64,000 nucleotides of DNA, taken from NCBI RefSeq assembly GCF_039614725.1, contig NZ_CP154859.1:1612001-1676000 (forward strand), written 5' to 3'. The stretch comes from Thauera sp. JM12B12 (GTDB taxonomy: Bacteria > Pseudomonadota > Gammaproteobacteria > Burkholderiales > Rhodocyclaceae). The position numbers and the translations under genes are program-made. Shown here piece after piece: positions 22,701 to 30,017 of the stretch (position 1 is the first letter of the stretch; the number at the start of each line of letters is the position of its first letter). The notes under the pieces were generated by a model, which ran no database searches, was not told the DNA's origin, and saw only the letters and a list, made by a program, of their open reading frames with translations.

Positions 22701-22887
22701 GCACGCGCAGCCGAACTTCACGCTGCAGTCCCTCACCGAGGTAATCGACGAAGGGCTGCCACATCGACTCGACGAGCGGCCGCGGGCGCAGTGCGAACAC
22801 ACCCAGGGTGAGTGGCGGCTGCGCGTGGGCCGGGATTCCGGCGAGCAGCAGCAACCACACGGCGAGGTGGCGAAGCAGTGCGCCCAA
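19729..22887 (-). CDS. Membrane-bound PhnD-like sensor, PAS-PAS-GGDEF-EAL protein
   Basis: A 1052-residue c-di-GMP enzyme. Order: signal peptide (1-24), periplasmic phosphonate-binding-protein-like domain (about 25-300; TLGVFALRPRPLVES and DLVLTNPTHL), one transmembrane helix (about 312-331), two PAS domains (about 356-474 and 481-594), GGDEF (about 604-764, intact GGDEF at 686-690 with an RxxD five residues before) and EAL (about 779-1024, with EAL, DDFGTGYASL, KIDRSF and AEGVET). Both cyclase and phosphodiesterase motifs are intact. A TTG at 22887 is chosen because AGGA lies upstream and the product then starts with a clean signal peptide; a GTG at 22995 would add 36 unlikely residues. The ligand is unknown. 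Confidence 0.9.
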   Translation of the reverse strand: MGALLRHLAVWLLLLAGIPAHAQPPLTLGVFALRPRPLVESMWQPFVDYLGEGLQREVRLRVLDSAEMRDALARHELDLVLTNPTHLIELRASNPLSGAIATQLTRAGDRVLRSFGGVILARRDTPGLRTLADLAGKRIATTGANFLATYPAQAMALKEAGVDPGSLRLSLFGQDQDSVIDALLAGAVDAAFVRTGLLEQLTREGRDLSMLTVLDSRTLPDFPYQSSTRLYPEWPLVALAHADEQVVRKVAALVLALPADHPAAHAAGIGGFTIPADYSGVEQLVRELRLPPFDHSPSVTLRDIWQQYQAWIFALGLAAFTIALLLLRLLQNNLRLARASATERRLAAQIDLERHHLRNVVEATQAGSWTWDLESGMWSIDRRSAALLGLESVPASGLDRARWRALVHPDDLAEVEAALARHVRGDTDCFEHDLRLRHRDGHWIWVHDRAIAARRGGDGNALLLTGAQIDITRRKSAEEKLRLAASVFSSSYEAIIITDADNRIVDVNPAFTRITGFSRDESIGRDPGLLNSGRQSRDFYRAMWDALDRNDYWQGELWNRRKDGSEFAEVLSISRVRDAEGRLLHHVAMFSDISRLKRQEEELNRIAYFDPLTGAPNRRLLDDRLRQAIAHANRTGKSLAVCVIDLDGFKPINDRHGHKAGDEVLIGIVDRLNAILRASDTVARLGGDEFVLLLEDVEGETVLERVLESISEPLQVGHDSVSVSASIGVTLFPEDNADPETLLRHADQAMYRAKQRGRNCIQYFDTGVEEEQRQRKLRSDRLAEALRKHEFVLHFQPQVDMSSGRVVGLEALIRWQHPECGLLLPASFLPDVAGSELETAIDQWVIDAALEQLGACRAQGMDIGVSVNVGARLLLMPGFVGIVRSALARHPDIPASRLELEILESSALDDMVLATEVLHSCRQLGVRVALDDFGTGYASLRHYRQLPVDLLKIDRSFVLDMLEDDEARAIVGAVVQLARTFGREVIAEGVETPAHAQALLGLGCRLGQGFGIARPMPGAHVVPWFRWQTTTEEAAAAPAADPDCTCHASRHP

Positions 22888-23081
22888 TGCCGTCCTGCAC
22901 CCGCCTGCGCGCGAGGCGCAAGACGGACCTGCCTCGGCCGGTTGGCGGCAGGCTGCAGGGGCATCGTGTGCGCCGGCGGGGGAAAGAACGCACACGTGTG
23001 TTACGGTCCGGTGAAAAGACCGCCCATTTTAGGCAATGGGCGGGCGCGCATGTGCGGATTAATTCACGCCGCCTGCCCGCA

Positions 23082-25106
23082 TCAGCCTTCGCGGCGCTTG
23101 TAGGGCTTGTGCTTGCCGTCCGGGCCGCGGCTGGGCCTGTCGAACTGCTTGTGCGGGCCGGCCGGGCCTTGCGGGGCGGGGCGGCGGTCGTCCCCGTCGC
23201 GCGCCCGCCCCTTGCCCGCAGGGCCGAAGTCCGGGCGCGGCTTGCGTTCAGGGTCGTAGGGCCTGCGCTCGCTGTCGCTGAACTTGCGCGGACGTTCCTC
23301 GCCGCCGGCCGGGCGGAAACCGTCTTCGCGAGGCGGGCGCCGGCGCTCCGGCGTGCTTGCGGCCTCGGCGGCGCTCAGCGCCCGAATGTTCAGCTGCATC
23401 TGCCGCACCCGGGTGCGCTTGAGCGTGGCGAGCAGATCCTCGGGCAGGTTGGCAGGCAGTTCCACCGTGGAGAAATCGTCGAAGAGGTGGATCTGACCGA
23501 TGAACCTGCCTTCGATGCCGCCCTCGTTGGCGATCGCGCCGACGATCTCCTTGGGGCTGGCGCCGTGGGCGCGCCCGACCTCGATGCGATAGCGCACCAG
23601 GGCACCGTCGGAGAACGCGCGCCGGCGGGCGAGGATCTCGTCGCGATTCGGGCGCTGCGCGCGCTCGCGCGGCGCGCCGGTGGTGAAGTGCTCGGCGCGC
23701 GGGGCGCGGCCCTCGAAGGTGGTGGGCGCGGTCGCGATCTCCCAGCCGCGGCCGGACTGCTCGATCTGCAGCGGGCGTTCGCGCTGGGCGAGCAGGGTGA
23801 GTGCGGCGGCAACCTCGTGGATGTCGAGTTCGTTCTCCTCGACGAGGTCATTGACGATGCCCATGAAGAAGCCGAGATCCTCGCTGGCGATCGCATCGAC
23901 CACCTGGCGCTTGAACTGCGCCACGCGCAGGTTGGTGACCTCCTCGCTGCTTGGCAGTGCGATCGGCGTGATCGGCTGGCGGGTGGCGCGCTCGATCATC
24001 TTCAGCATGCGCGTCTCGCGCGGCGCCACGAACAGGATCGCCACCCCCTCGCGACCGGCACGGCCGGTGCGGCCGATGCGGTGCACATAGGCCTCGGTGT
24101 CGTAGGGGATGTCGTAGTTGATGACGTGCGACACGCGCGGCACGTCGATGCCGCGGGCGGCGACGTCGGTGGCGATGACGATGTCGAGCGCGCCGTTCTT
24201 GAGCTGCTCGATCACGCGCTCGCGCAGACCCTGGGTCATGTCGCCATTGAGGGCGGCCGCAGCGTAGCCGCGTGCGGCGAGCTTGTCGGCGAGTTCCTCG
24301 GTGGCGATCTTCGTGCGCACGAACACGATGGCGGCGTCGAAGCTCTCCTCGGCGTCGAGGATGCGGGTGAGCGCATCGAGCTTGTCCACCCCGCGCACCA
24401 GCCAGTAACGCTGGCTGATCTTGGCCACGGTCGAAGTGGCGGCGCGGATCTTGATCTCCTGCGGCTCGCGCAGGTGGCGGCGGGCGACGTCGCGGATGAC
24501 GTTCGGCATCGTCGCCGAGAACAGCGCGGTCTGGCGCTCGGCCGGCGTGTGCTCGAGGATCCACTCGACGTCGTCGATGAAACCCATGCGCAGCATCTCG
24601 TCGGCCTCGTCGAGCACGATCGCCTTGAGCGCATCGAGCTTCAGGCTTTCGCGTTCGAGATGGTCCATGACCCGCCCCGGGGTGCCGACGATGACCTGGG
24701 CGCCGCGCGACAGCTGGCGCAGCTGCACCACCATGCTCTGGCCGCCGTAGATCGGCAGCACGTGGAAGTTCCTGAGGTGGTGGGCGTACTTGGCGAAGGC
24801 CTCGGCGACCTGGATCGCCAGTTCGCGCGTCGGGGTGAGCACAAGTACCTGCGGTCGCGTGTCGGCGAGATCGATGCGCGCCAGCATCGGCAGCGCGAAC
24901 GCGGCAGTCTTGCCGGTACCCGTCTGGGCCTCGCCGAGGATGTCGCGGCCGGCCAGCAGCTGCGGGATGCAGGCGGCCTGGATGGGCGAGGGTGTCTCGT
25001 AGCCGACCTCGGCGAGGGCGGAGAGAAGCGGCGCGGGCAGGTCGAGGTCGGCGAAGCTCAGCGTGGCTTCGGTGTCCGTGGGTTCGGGGCGGGCAGAGTC
25101 GGTCAT
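23082..25106 (-). CDS. deaD: ATP-dependent DEAD-box RNA helicase DeaD/CsdA
   Basis: The 674-residue product has the Q motif (SPIQ), Walker A AQTGTGKT (60-67), DEAD in VLDEADEMLRMGF, SAT, and the second RecA domain with HRIGRTGRAGREG. A DbpA-type RNA-binding domain follows (about 490-565, including GSFVRSTSS-like spacing), then a charged Arg/Pro/Gly-rich tail. CsdA unwinds RNA in ribosome assembly and mRNA decay, mainly in the cold. It lies just downstream of the cold-shock gene on the same strand, but the cspA terminator lies between them, so part of its expression must come from its own start or from read-through. Confidence 0.96.
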   Translation of the reverse strand: MTDSARPEPTDTEATLSFADLDLPAPLLSALAEVGYETPSPIQAACIPQLLAGRDILGEAQTGTGKTAAFALPMLARIDLADTRPQVLVLTPTRELAIQVAEAFAKYAHHLRNFHVLPIYGGQSMVVQLRQLSRGAQVIVGTPGRVMDHLERESLKLDALKAIVLDEADEMLRMGFIDDVEWILEHTPAERQTALFSATMPNVIRDVARRHLREPQEIKIRAATSTVAKISQRYWLVRGVDKLDALTRILDAEESFDAAIVFVRTKIATEELADKLAARGYAAAALNGDMTQGLRERVIEQLKNGALDIVIATDVAARGIDVPRVSHVINYDIPYDTEAYVHRIGRTGRAGREGVAILFVAPRETRMLKMIERATRQPITPIALPSSEEVTNLRVAQFKRQVVDAIASEDLGFFMGIVNDLVEENELDIHEVAAALTLLAQRERPLQIEQSGRGWEIATAPTTFEGRAPRAEHFTTGAPRERAQRPNRDEILARRRAFSDGALVRYRIEVGRAHGASPKEIVGAIANEGGIEGRFIGQIHLFDDFSTVELPANLPEDLLATLKRTRVRQMQLNIRALSAAEAASTPERRRPPREDGFRPAGGEERPRKFSDSERRPYDPERKPRPDFGPAGKGRARDGDDRRPAPQGPAGPHKQFDRPSRGPDGKHKPYKRREG

Positions 25107-25124
25107 GATGTTCCGGGCCGGGCA

Positions 25125-25158
25125 CTACAAAAGCAAAAACGCGGCGCAAGGCCGCGTT
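25125..25158 (-). terminator. Intrinsic terminator of the cold-shock gene
   Basis: On the minus strand a perfect 8-base stem (25138-25145 with 25151-25158, loop of five) is followed by a T-rich run TTTTTGCTTTTG. It lies between the cold-shock stop at 25196 and the deaD start at 25106. Confidence 0.85.
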
Positions 25159-25195
25159 CGGGATGAATCGAGGGACGTCCGGGACGTCGCGTCGA

Positions 25196-25405
25196 TTACA
25201 GCGGGCGGATGTTGGCCGCCTGCAGGCCCTTCGGGCCGGTCTTGACTTCGAATTCCACGCGCTGGTTTTCGGCCAGGCTCTTGAAACCCTTGCTCTGGAT
25301 TTCCGAGAAGTGGGCGAACAGGTCGTCGCCGCCGCCTTCAGGGGTGATGAAGCCGAAGCCCTTGGCGTCGTTGAACCATTTCACGGTACCGGTTTGAGTG
25401 CTCAT
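25196..25405 (-). CDS. Cold-shock domain protein (CspA family)
   Basis: A 69-residue single cold-shock domain, with RNP1 KGFGFITP and RNP2-like LFAHFS. It binds single-stranded RNA and DNA and melts mRNA secondary structure. The Met of [11 protein letters not shown] (25405) is taken as the start; GGAA lies upstream. The frame is open upstream but the extra residues are not family-like. Its transcript likely ends at the terminator before deaD. Such genes often carry long 5-prime leaders that control cold induction; 388 bases separate this start from rbgA. Confidence 0.96.
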   Translation of the reverse strand: MSTQTGTVKWFNDAKGFGFITPEGGGDDLFAHFSEIQSKGFKSLAENQRVEFEVKTGPKGLQAANIRPL

Positions 25406-25793
25406 TTTGCGTTCCATTTGAAAAATTGCGGGCTTGCGCCCCGGAGATGCAGGAACGATCAAGAAACGTAATCAGGGGGCATCAAACCGACACGCGCTCT
25501 CTTGGAACACGCTGGCAACCACCAGAACAACCACTGCTTGAATCGACTGCGAGCGGCACGATACACGCTTTTCGCAGCCTGCGTCGATTTATTTCACGAT
25601 TGGCATGAAAAAAACCGGCGCGCCGTTCCGCGTCGCCGGCAAGCGTCGAGATAAGGGCGGATTCTCGGCCGATCCGCTCCACCCATGGGGCGAGAATCCG
25701 GGCGCTTCGGCTGCGCGCAATCGTCGATGATGCGCCGGCCAGCCCGCGGCTGGTGGGATAATCGCGGCCTTACCAGCATCCCAGGGATCTTCC
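25406..25793. other. Cold-shock gene/rbgA divergent intergenic region
   Basis: This 388-base region has no convincing gene. It must hold the promoter and leader of the leftward cold-shock gene and the start signals of rbgA. I see no strong sigma-70 pair for the cold-shock gene. On the plus strand GGATAATC just before rbgA could supply a -10 (GATAAT) without a clear -35. The one clear structure is an intrinsic terminator on the minus strand at 25608-25639. The AT-rich stretch 25570-25620 contrasts with the surrounding GC-rich DNA. Confidence 0.6.
25608..25639 (-). terminator. Orphan intrinsic terminator upstream of the cold-shock gene
   Basis: Read leftward, 25639-25615 folds into a 9-pair GC-rich stem with one bulged A and a six-base loop, followed immediately by seven T (25614-25608). 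The T-run exists only on the minus strand, so it can only stop leftward transcription, yet no leftward gene lies to its right before the divergent rbgA start. It could end a small RNA or attenuate the cold-shock leader. Confidence 0.6.
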
Positions 25794-26723
25794 ATGCCCA
25801 TTCAGTGGTTTCCCGGTCATATGGCCTCGGCGCGCAAGAAGGCGGCCGAGGCGATGGCCATGATCGACGTCGTCATCGAGGTCACCGACGCGCGCCTGCC
25901 CGAGGCGAGCAGCAATCCGATGATCGGCGAGCTACGGCGCTTCCGCAATCGGCCCTGCCTGAAGCTGCTCAACAAGTCCGACCTCGCCGACCCGGCGGTC
26001 ACGCGCGCCTGGATGGACCACTACAACCGCCAGCCCGGCGTGAAGGCGGTGGCGATCTCGGCCAAGAACGCTGCCGAGGTGGCGCGTATTCCGCTGCTGT
26101 GCCAGCAACTCGCACCGCACCGCGACGACGGCACCAAGCCGCTGCGGATGATGATCATGGGCATCCCGAACGTGGGCAAATCGACGCTCATGAATGCGCT
26201 CCTGAAGCGCAAGGTGGCCAAGGTGGGCGACGAGCCGGCGGTGACCAAGCATCAGCAGACCCTGGACCTCGGTCCGGGCATGACGCTCACCGACACCCCG
26301 GGGATGATGTGGCCCAAGATCGACTACGACGCCGACGGCTACATGCTCGCCGCCAGCCACGCAATCGGGCGCAACGCGGTGATCGATGAAGAGGTCGCGG
26401 CTTTTCTCGGCGAGATCCTGATCGCGCGCTATCCGGCGCAACTGGGGGCGCGCTATCGCCTCGATGCCGCGCTGCTGGCGGCCATGGATGGACCGGCGCT
26501 GGTGGAGGCGGTCGGCCGCCGCCGCGGCTGCCTGGTCAAGGGCGGCGGGCTCGACTTGGAAAAGGCCGCGCAGATCCTGCTGCAGGACTACCGCGACGGT
26601 GCGCTCGGGCGCATCAGCCTGGAGACGCCGGAGTCGCGCATGGCGATGATCGCCGCTGCGCAGGCGGCCGCAGCGGCCGCGGCGGGTGCGGATTCCGCTC
26701 AGGCGGACGGTGGGGACGACTGA
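25794..26723 (+). CDS. rbgA: Ribosome biogenesis GTPase YlqF/RbgA
   Basis: The 309-residue GTPase is circularly permuted: the G4 motif NKSD (LLNKSDL) comes before G1 GIPNVGKST and G3 DTPGMM, the hallmark of the YlqF/YawG family. RbgA acts late in 50S subunit assembly. The start MPIQWFPGHMASARK is family-typical. After the GTPase domain a helical C-terminal region binds the ribosome. The last 25 residues are Ala-rich and overlap, on the opposite strand, the end of the small four-cysteine gene. Confidence 0.95.
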   Translation: MPIQWFPGHMASARKKAAEAMAMIDVVIEVTDARLPEASSNPMIGELRRFRNRPCLKLLNKSDLADPAVTRAWMDHYNRQPGVKAVAISAKNAAEVARIPLLCQQLAPHRDDGTKPLRMMIMGIPNVGKSTLMNALLKRKVAKVGDEPAVTKHQQTLDLGPGMTLTDTPGMMWPKIDYDADGYMLAASHAIGRNAVIDEEVAAFLGEILIARYPAQLGARYRLDAALLAAMDGPALVEAVGRRRGCLVKGGGLDLEKAAQILLQDYRDGALGRISLETPESRMAMIAAAQAAAAAAAGADSAQADGGDD

Positions 26724-26998
26724 CCCGGGCTGGCAGCGGACTCCTGCTGCGGGGCCGTGACATCCAGGATCGCGAACCAACGCAGCCATTGCCCGCATGC
26801 ATTTCGCGGGCCGCGCAGGGAGCCGTGCCAGGGGCCTTCGTTGCAGGGGCCGCGCGGCTCGGCTGGATGCAGCTGCACGGTGACACCATCACCGTCGAGT
26901 GCGCGTCGGCCGCCCCAGCGATTGCAGGTGGGGCAGCGCCGAAGCTCGGCGATCAGGGGTGGGGTCGGCGGGGGGAGGGGCTGCGGCGGAGTGTGCAT
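26699..26998 (-). CDS. Small four-cysteine (zinc-ribbon-like) protein, function unknown
   Basis: A 99-residue protein with a CxxC pair (C22, C25) in LRRCPTCNRWGG and two later cysteines (C52 in GPCNEGPWHG, C68 in ACGQW), plus a His at 58, so a zinc-binding module is likely. The tryptophan-rich pattern WGGRR, GPWHG, CGQWLRW is not random-looking. Its ATG lies only three bases after the yitT stop on the same strand, the best evidence that it is a real operon gene. The C-terminal 25 bases overlap rbgA on the other strand. I do not recognise a named family. Confidence 0.62.
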   Translation of the reverse strand: MHTPPQPLPPPTPPLIAELRRCPTCNRWGGRRALDGDGVTVQLHPAEPRGPCNEGPWHGSLRGPRNACGQWLRWFAILDVTAPQQESAASPGQSSPPSA

Positions 26999-27001
26999 GG
27001 C

Positions 27002-27646
27002 TCAGATGCCGAAATAGCGGTCCGGACGGTGATTGACCGCGATCACGAAGTTCAGTGCCGCGGCGCCCAGCACCGACAGCGCCAGCTTGTCGACCGGCAG
27101 GAACAGCAGGCCGAGCGAAAGGATCGCGCAGTCGATCGCCATCTGCACCCAGCCTGCCCGCCATCCGCGCCGCTTCTGCAGGAAGAGGGCGAGGATGGTG
27201 ACGCCGCCGAGGCTCGCGCCGTGGCGGATCAGGATCAGGATTCCGGTGCCGGCGAGCAGCCCCGCCATGATCGCGCCGAAAACCGGATCGAGCCGTTCGA
27301 AGCTGACCAGCGCCGGGACGAGCTCGGTCTGCGCTGCGAGCACGGCGACCGCACAGAAGGTCTTGATCGTGAACGCGCGCCCCAGCGTGCGCAGCCCGAA
27401 GACGTAGAAGGGCAGGTTGAGCAGGAACAGGACCGCGCCCAGTGGCCAGCCGACGAGGTAGTGCGCGAGGAAGGCGAGGCCGGTCGTGCCACCGGTCAGC
27501 AGCGTGCCCTCGCGGAACATCACCAGGGCGAGGGCGACGAAAAGGCAGCCGGTGAGCACGCCCTGAACGTCCTCGAACGGGGTGTGGGCGCGGCCTGCAG
27601 GTAGCAGCGGGCGCGCGGGTGAGGGTGTGGCTTCGGGTTCGGACAT
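27002..27646 (-). CDS. YitT family membrane protein
   Basis: A 214-residue inner-membrane protein with five or six hydrophobic segments. The YitT pattern is seen in GVLTGCLFVALALVMFREG, GGTTGLAFLAHYLVG, NLPFYVFGLRTLG and the HGASLGGVTILALFLQKR loop. It lacks the C-terminal DUF2179 domain found in Bacillus homologues. Function is unknown in the family; transport has been suggested. It is followed at three bases by the small four-cysteine gene. The 135 bases to the divergent rnm hold its promoter. Confidence 0.88.
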   Translation of the reverse strand: MSEPEATPSPARPLLPAGRAHTPFEDVQGVLTGCLFVALALVMFREGTLLTGGTTGLAFLAHYLVGWPLGAVLFLLNLPFYVFGLRTLGRAFTIKTFCAVAVLAAQTELVPALVSFERLDPVFGAIMAGLLAGTGILILIRHGASLGGVTILALFLQKRRGWRAGWVQMAIDCAILSLGLLFLPVDKLALSVLGAAALNFVIAVNHRPDRYFGI

Positions 27647-27781
27647 GGTTTCGAGACGGGAACTCAGGGCGCAATGATAAGGGTGGGCGGCGCGCGCGGA
27701 TCGTCCGGGAAACCGGTTGGCACGACGGCTCAGGGATGCGTTTGTTATGATTCATGCCGACATGTCCCCGACAGGAAAACC

Positions 27782-28663
27782 ATGAAGCTCCCGGCGGCCG
27801 GCGGGCTGCACGCCATCAACGCCGATCTGCATTGCCATTCGACGGTCTCGGACGGCTGGCTCGAGCCCGAGGCGCTCGTGCTCCGTGCGCTTGCCAACGG
27901 CGTCCAGTTGCTCGCGCTGACCGATCATGACGAGGTAGGCGGTATCGATGCCGCGGCGGAGGTCGCACGCGCGCATGGGCTGGCGTTCGTGGCGGGGGTC
28001 GAGATTTCGGTCTCGTTTGCCGGCGAGACCATCCATATCGTCGGCCTCGGTATCGATCATCGCCACCCGGTTCTGGTCAAGGGGCTCGAGCAGGTGCGCT
28101 CGGGCCGCGATGCGCGTGCGCAGCTGATGAGCGAGGCGCTCGAGAAGGTGGGGATCCGCGGTGCGCTCGCGGGTGCGCGCCGCTTCGCGCGTAATCCGGC
28201 ACTGGTCAGCCGGGCGCATTTCGCCCGTCATCTGGTTGCAAGCGGCGTCATGCCAGACGTCAGGACGGTGTTCGACCATTACCTCGTGCGCGGCAAGCCG
28301 GGCTTCGTCGAGCACGAGTGGGCGGCGCTCGACGACGCCGTGGGCTGGATCCGCGCCGCCGGCGGCATCGCGGTGGTCGCGCATCCGGCGCGCTATCGTC
28401 TCTCGGCGGATAACCTGAGCCGGCTTTTCGATCGCTTCGTCGCCGCCGGTGGCGAGGCGGTGGAGGTCGTGTCCGGTGCGCATACGGACGACGAGATGCG
28501 CCGCTTCGCGACGGTGGCCCGCCAGCGGGGGTTGCTCGCCTCGCGCGCATCCGATTTCCACGGCGAGCGCGAGAGCCCGGTCGATCTGGGGCGCTGCAAC
28601 CCGCTGCCGCCCGACCTCGAGCCGGTATGGTCCCGGCTGCTGCCTGCCGCCGCGTCGCACTGA
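27782..28663 (+). CDS. rnm: PHP-domain phosphoesterase, RNase AM / 3',5'-nucleoside bisphosphate phosphatase (YciV)
   Basis: The 293-residue PHP domain enzyme has the metal site HxH in ADLHCHSTVSDG, TDHDEVGG, GVEIS and the late FHGE. E. coli YciV (RNase AM) removes the last nucleotides during 5-prime maturation of rRNA and dephosphorylates pAp. ATG 27782 follows ACAGGAAAACC. It begins a rightward run of rnm, yciO, M50 protease and trpS, resembling the E. coli rnm-yciO neighbourhood next to rluB. Confidence 0.92.
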   Translation: MKLPAAGGLHAINADLHCHSTVSDGWLEPEALVLRALANGVQLLALTDHDEVGGIDAAAEVARAHGLAFVAGVEISVSFAGETIHIVGLGIDHRHPVLVKGLEQVRSGRDARAQLMSEALEKVGIRGALAGARRFARNPALVSRAHFARHLVASGVMPDVRTVFDHYLVRGKPGFVEHEWAALDDAVGWIRAAGGIAVVAHPARYRLSADNLSRLFDRFVAAGGEAVEVVSGAHTDDEMRRFATVARQRGLLASRASDFHGERESPVDLGRCNPLPPDLEPVWSRLLPAAASH

Positions 28664-28702
28664 GCGGGCAAGGCCCGCACGCCCCAACGCACGAATACGA
28701 AC

Positions 28703-29326
28703 ATGGCCCAATTCTTCTCCCTGCATCCCGAGCAGCCGCAGCCGCGCCTGGTGCGCCAGGCGGCCGAGATCATCCGCGCCGGCGGCCTGGTTGCGCTGCC
28801 CACCGACTCGGCCTATGCGCTCGCCTGCCAGGTCGGCGACGCCGCCCTGCTCGAGCGCATCCGCCGTATCCGCGGCGTGGACGATCGACATCACTTCACC
28901 CTGCTGTGCCGCGACCTCTCCGAGATCGGCACCTACGCGCGGGTGGACAACAGCCAGTACCGGCTGCTCAAGGCGGTCACGCCCGGCCCCTACACCTTCA
29001 TCCTCGAGGGCACGAAGGAGCTGCCGCGCCGTGTGCTTCACCCCAAGCGCAAGACGATCGGCCTGCGTGTGCCCGAGCATGCGGTGGTGTCAGCGCTGCT
29101 TGCCGAACTTGACGGACCGATGCTCAGTTCCACGCTGATCCTGCCTGGCGAGGATCTGCCGCTGACCGACGCCGAGGAGATCCGCGATCGCCTCGGCAAG
29201 CAGGTGGAGCTGGTGATCGAGGCGGGTTATTGCGGTCCGGAGGCGACCACGGTGATCGATCTCACCTCCGGCGCGCCCGAGCTGGTACGCGCAGGGCGTG
29301 GCCCGCTCGAGCCCTTCGGCCTGTAG
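28703..29326 (+). CDS. yciO: YciO/Sua5 family L-threonylcarbamoyladenylate synthase-like protein
   Basis: A 207-residue YrdC-fold protein with LVALPTDSAYALAC, the Lys/Arg-rich RRIRGVDDRH, TPGPYTFIL, KRKTIGLRVPEH and STVIDL-like TTVIDLTSG. The YciO subgroup is related to TsaC/TsaD-pathway t6A synthesis but its members have weaker activity, so the role in tRNA modification is not certain. The context rnm-yciO is the same as in E. coli. It starts 39 bases after rnm. Confidence 0.9.
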   Translation: MAQFFSLHPEQPQPRLVRQAAEIIRAGGLVALPTDSAYALACQVGDAALLERIRRIRGVDDRHHFTLLCRDLSEIGTYARVDNSQYRLLKAVTPGPYTFILEGTKELPRRVLHPKRKTIGLRVPEHAVVSALLAELDGPMLSSTLILPGEDLPLTDAEEIRDRLGKQVELVIEAGYCGPEATTVIDLTSGAPELVRAGRGPLEPFGL

Positions 29327-29353
29327 CATGCGGGGTTTAGATTCGAGTCCGCG

Positions 29354-30013
29354 ATGGACGCATTGATCCCGACCCTGGCCATCTGGGCCCTGCCGGTGCT
29401 GCTGGCGATCACCCTGCACGAGGCGGCACACGGCTACGTGGCGCGGCACTTCGGTGATCCGACCGCCGACCTTGCAGGACGCATCACCCTGAATCCGCTG
29501 CGGCACATCGATCCGGTGGGCACGATCCTCGTGCCGGCAGGCATCCTGGCGCTGAGCTCGCTCGCTGGTGCGGGTGGCATCCTGTTCGGATGGGCCAAGC
29601 CGGTGCCGGTCAATTTCGGCCGTCTGCGCAACCCCAAGGCCGACATGCTGTGGGTCGCCGCCGCCGGCCCCTTCGTCAATCTTCTGATGGCGATCGGCTG
29701 GGCGGTCCTCTTCAGCTTCGCGGCGAAGAGCGATCCAGGCGCCTACACGGTGGCGATGCTCAAGATGGCCGATGCCGGCATCCAGATCAATGCCGTGCTG
29801 ATGGTGCTCAACCTGCTGCCAATCCCGCCGCTCGACGGTGGTCGCATCGCCGTCAGCCTGCTGCCCAACCGCCTCGCCTGGCACTATGCCCGCCTCGAGC
29901 CCTATGGCTTTCCGATCCTGCTCGTGCTGCTTTTCACCGGCATCCTCGGCGACATCCTGTGGCCGCTGATCGCCGGTTTCCGCTACCTGCTCTCTACCGT
30001 TCTCGGTTTCTGA
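29354..30013 (+). CDS. Site-2 protease family (M50) membrane metalloprotease
   Basis: A 219-residue polytopic protein with the zinc motif HEAAHG (H22, E23, H26) in the first helix and the third ligand Asp in NLLPIPPLDGGRI. It lacks the PDZ domains of RseP, so it belongs to the short SpoIVFB/YwhC-like group. Such proteases cut within membranes; the substrate is unknown. The stop is four bases before trpS, suggesting co-transcription. This order (yciO, M50, trpS) recurs in betaproteobacteria. Confidence 0.92.
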   Translation: MDALIPTLAIWALPVLLAITLHEAAHGYVARHFGDPTADLAGRITLNPLRHIDPVGTILVPAGILALSSLAGAGGILFGWAKPVPVNFGRLRNPKADMLWVAAAGPFVNLLMAIGWAVLFSFAAKSDPGAYTVAMLKMADAGIQINAVLMVLNLLPIPPLDGGRIAVSLLPNRLAWHYARLEPYGFPILLVLLFTGILGDILWPLIAGFRYLLSTVLGF

Positions 30014-30017
30014 ATCC

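Noticed and set aside
19627..25166. Very long plus-strand frames opposite the GGDEF-EAL protein and deaD
   Set aside because: Same codon-bias artefact; no ribosome sites or family motifs, and they contradict clear minus-strand domains.
26614..26892. Alternative minus-strand 92-codon frame overlapping the four-cysteine gene
   Set aside because: Lacks a coupled start to yitT and has a Pro/Arg-rich, non-conserved-looking product; the other frame has the cysteine and Trp pattern.
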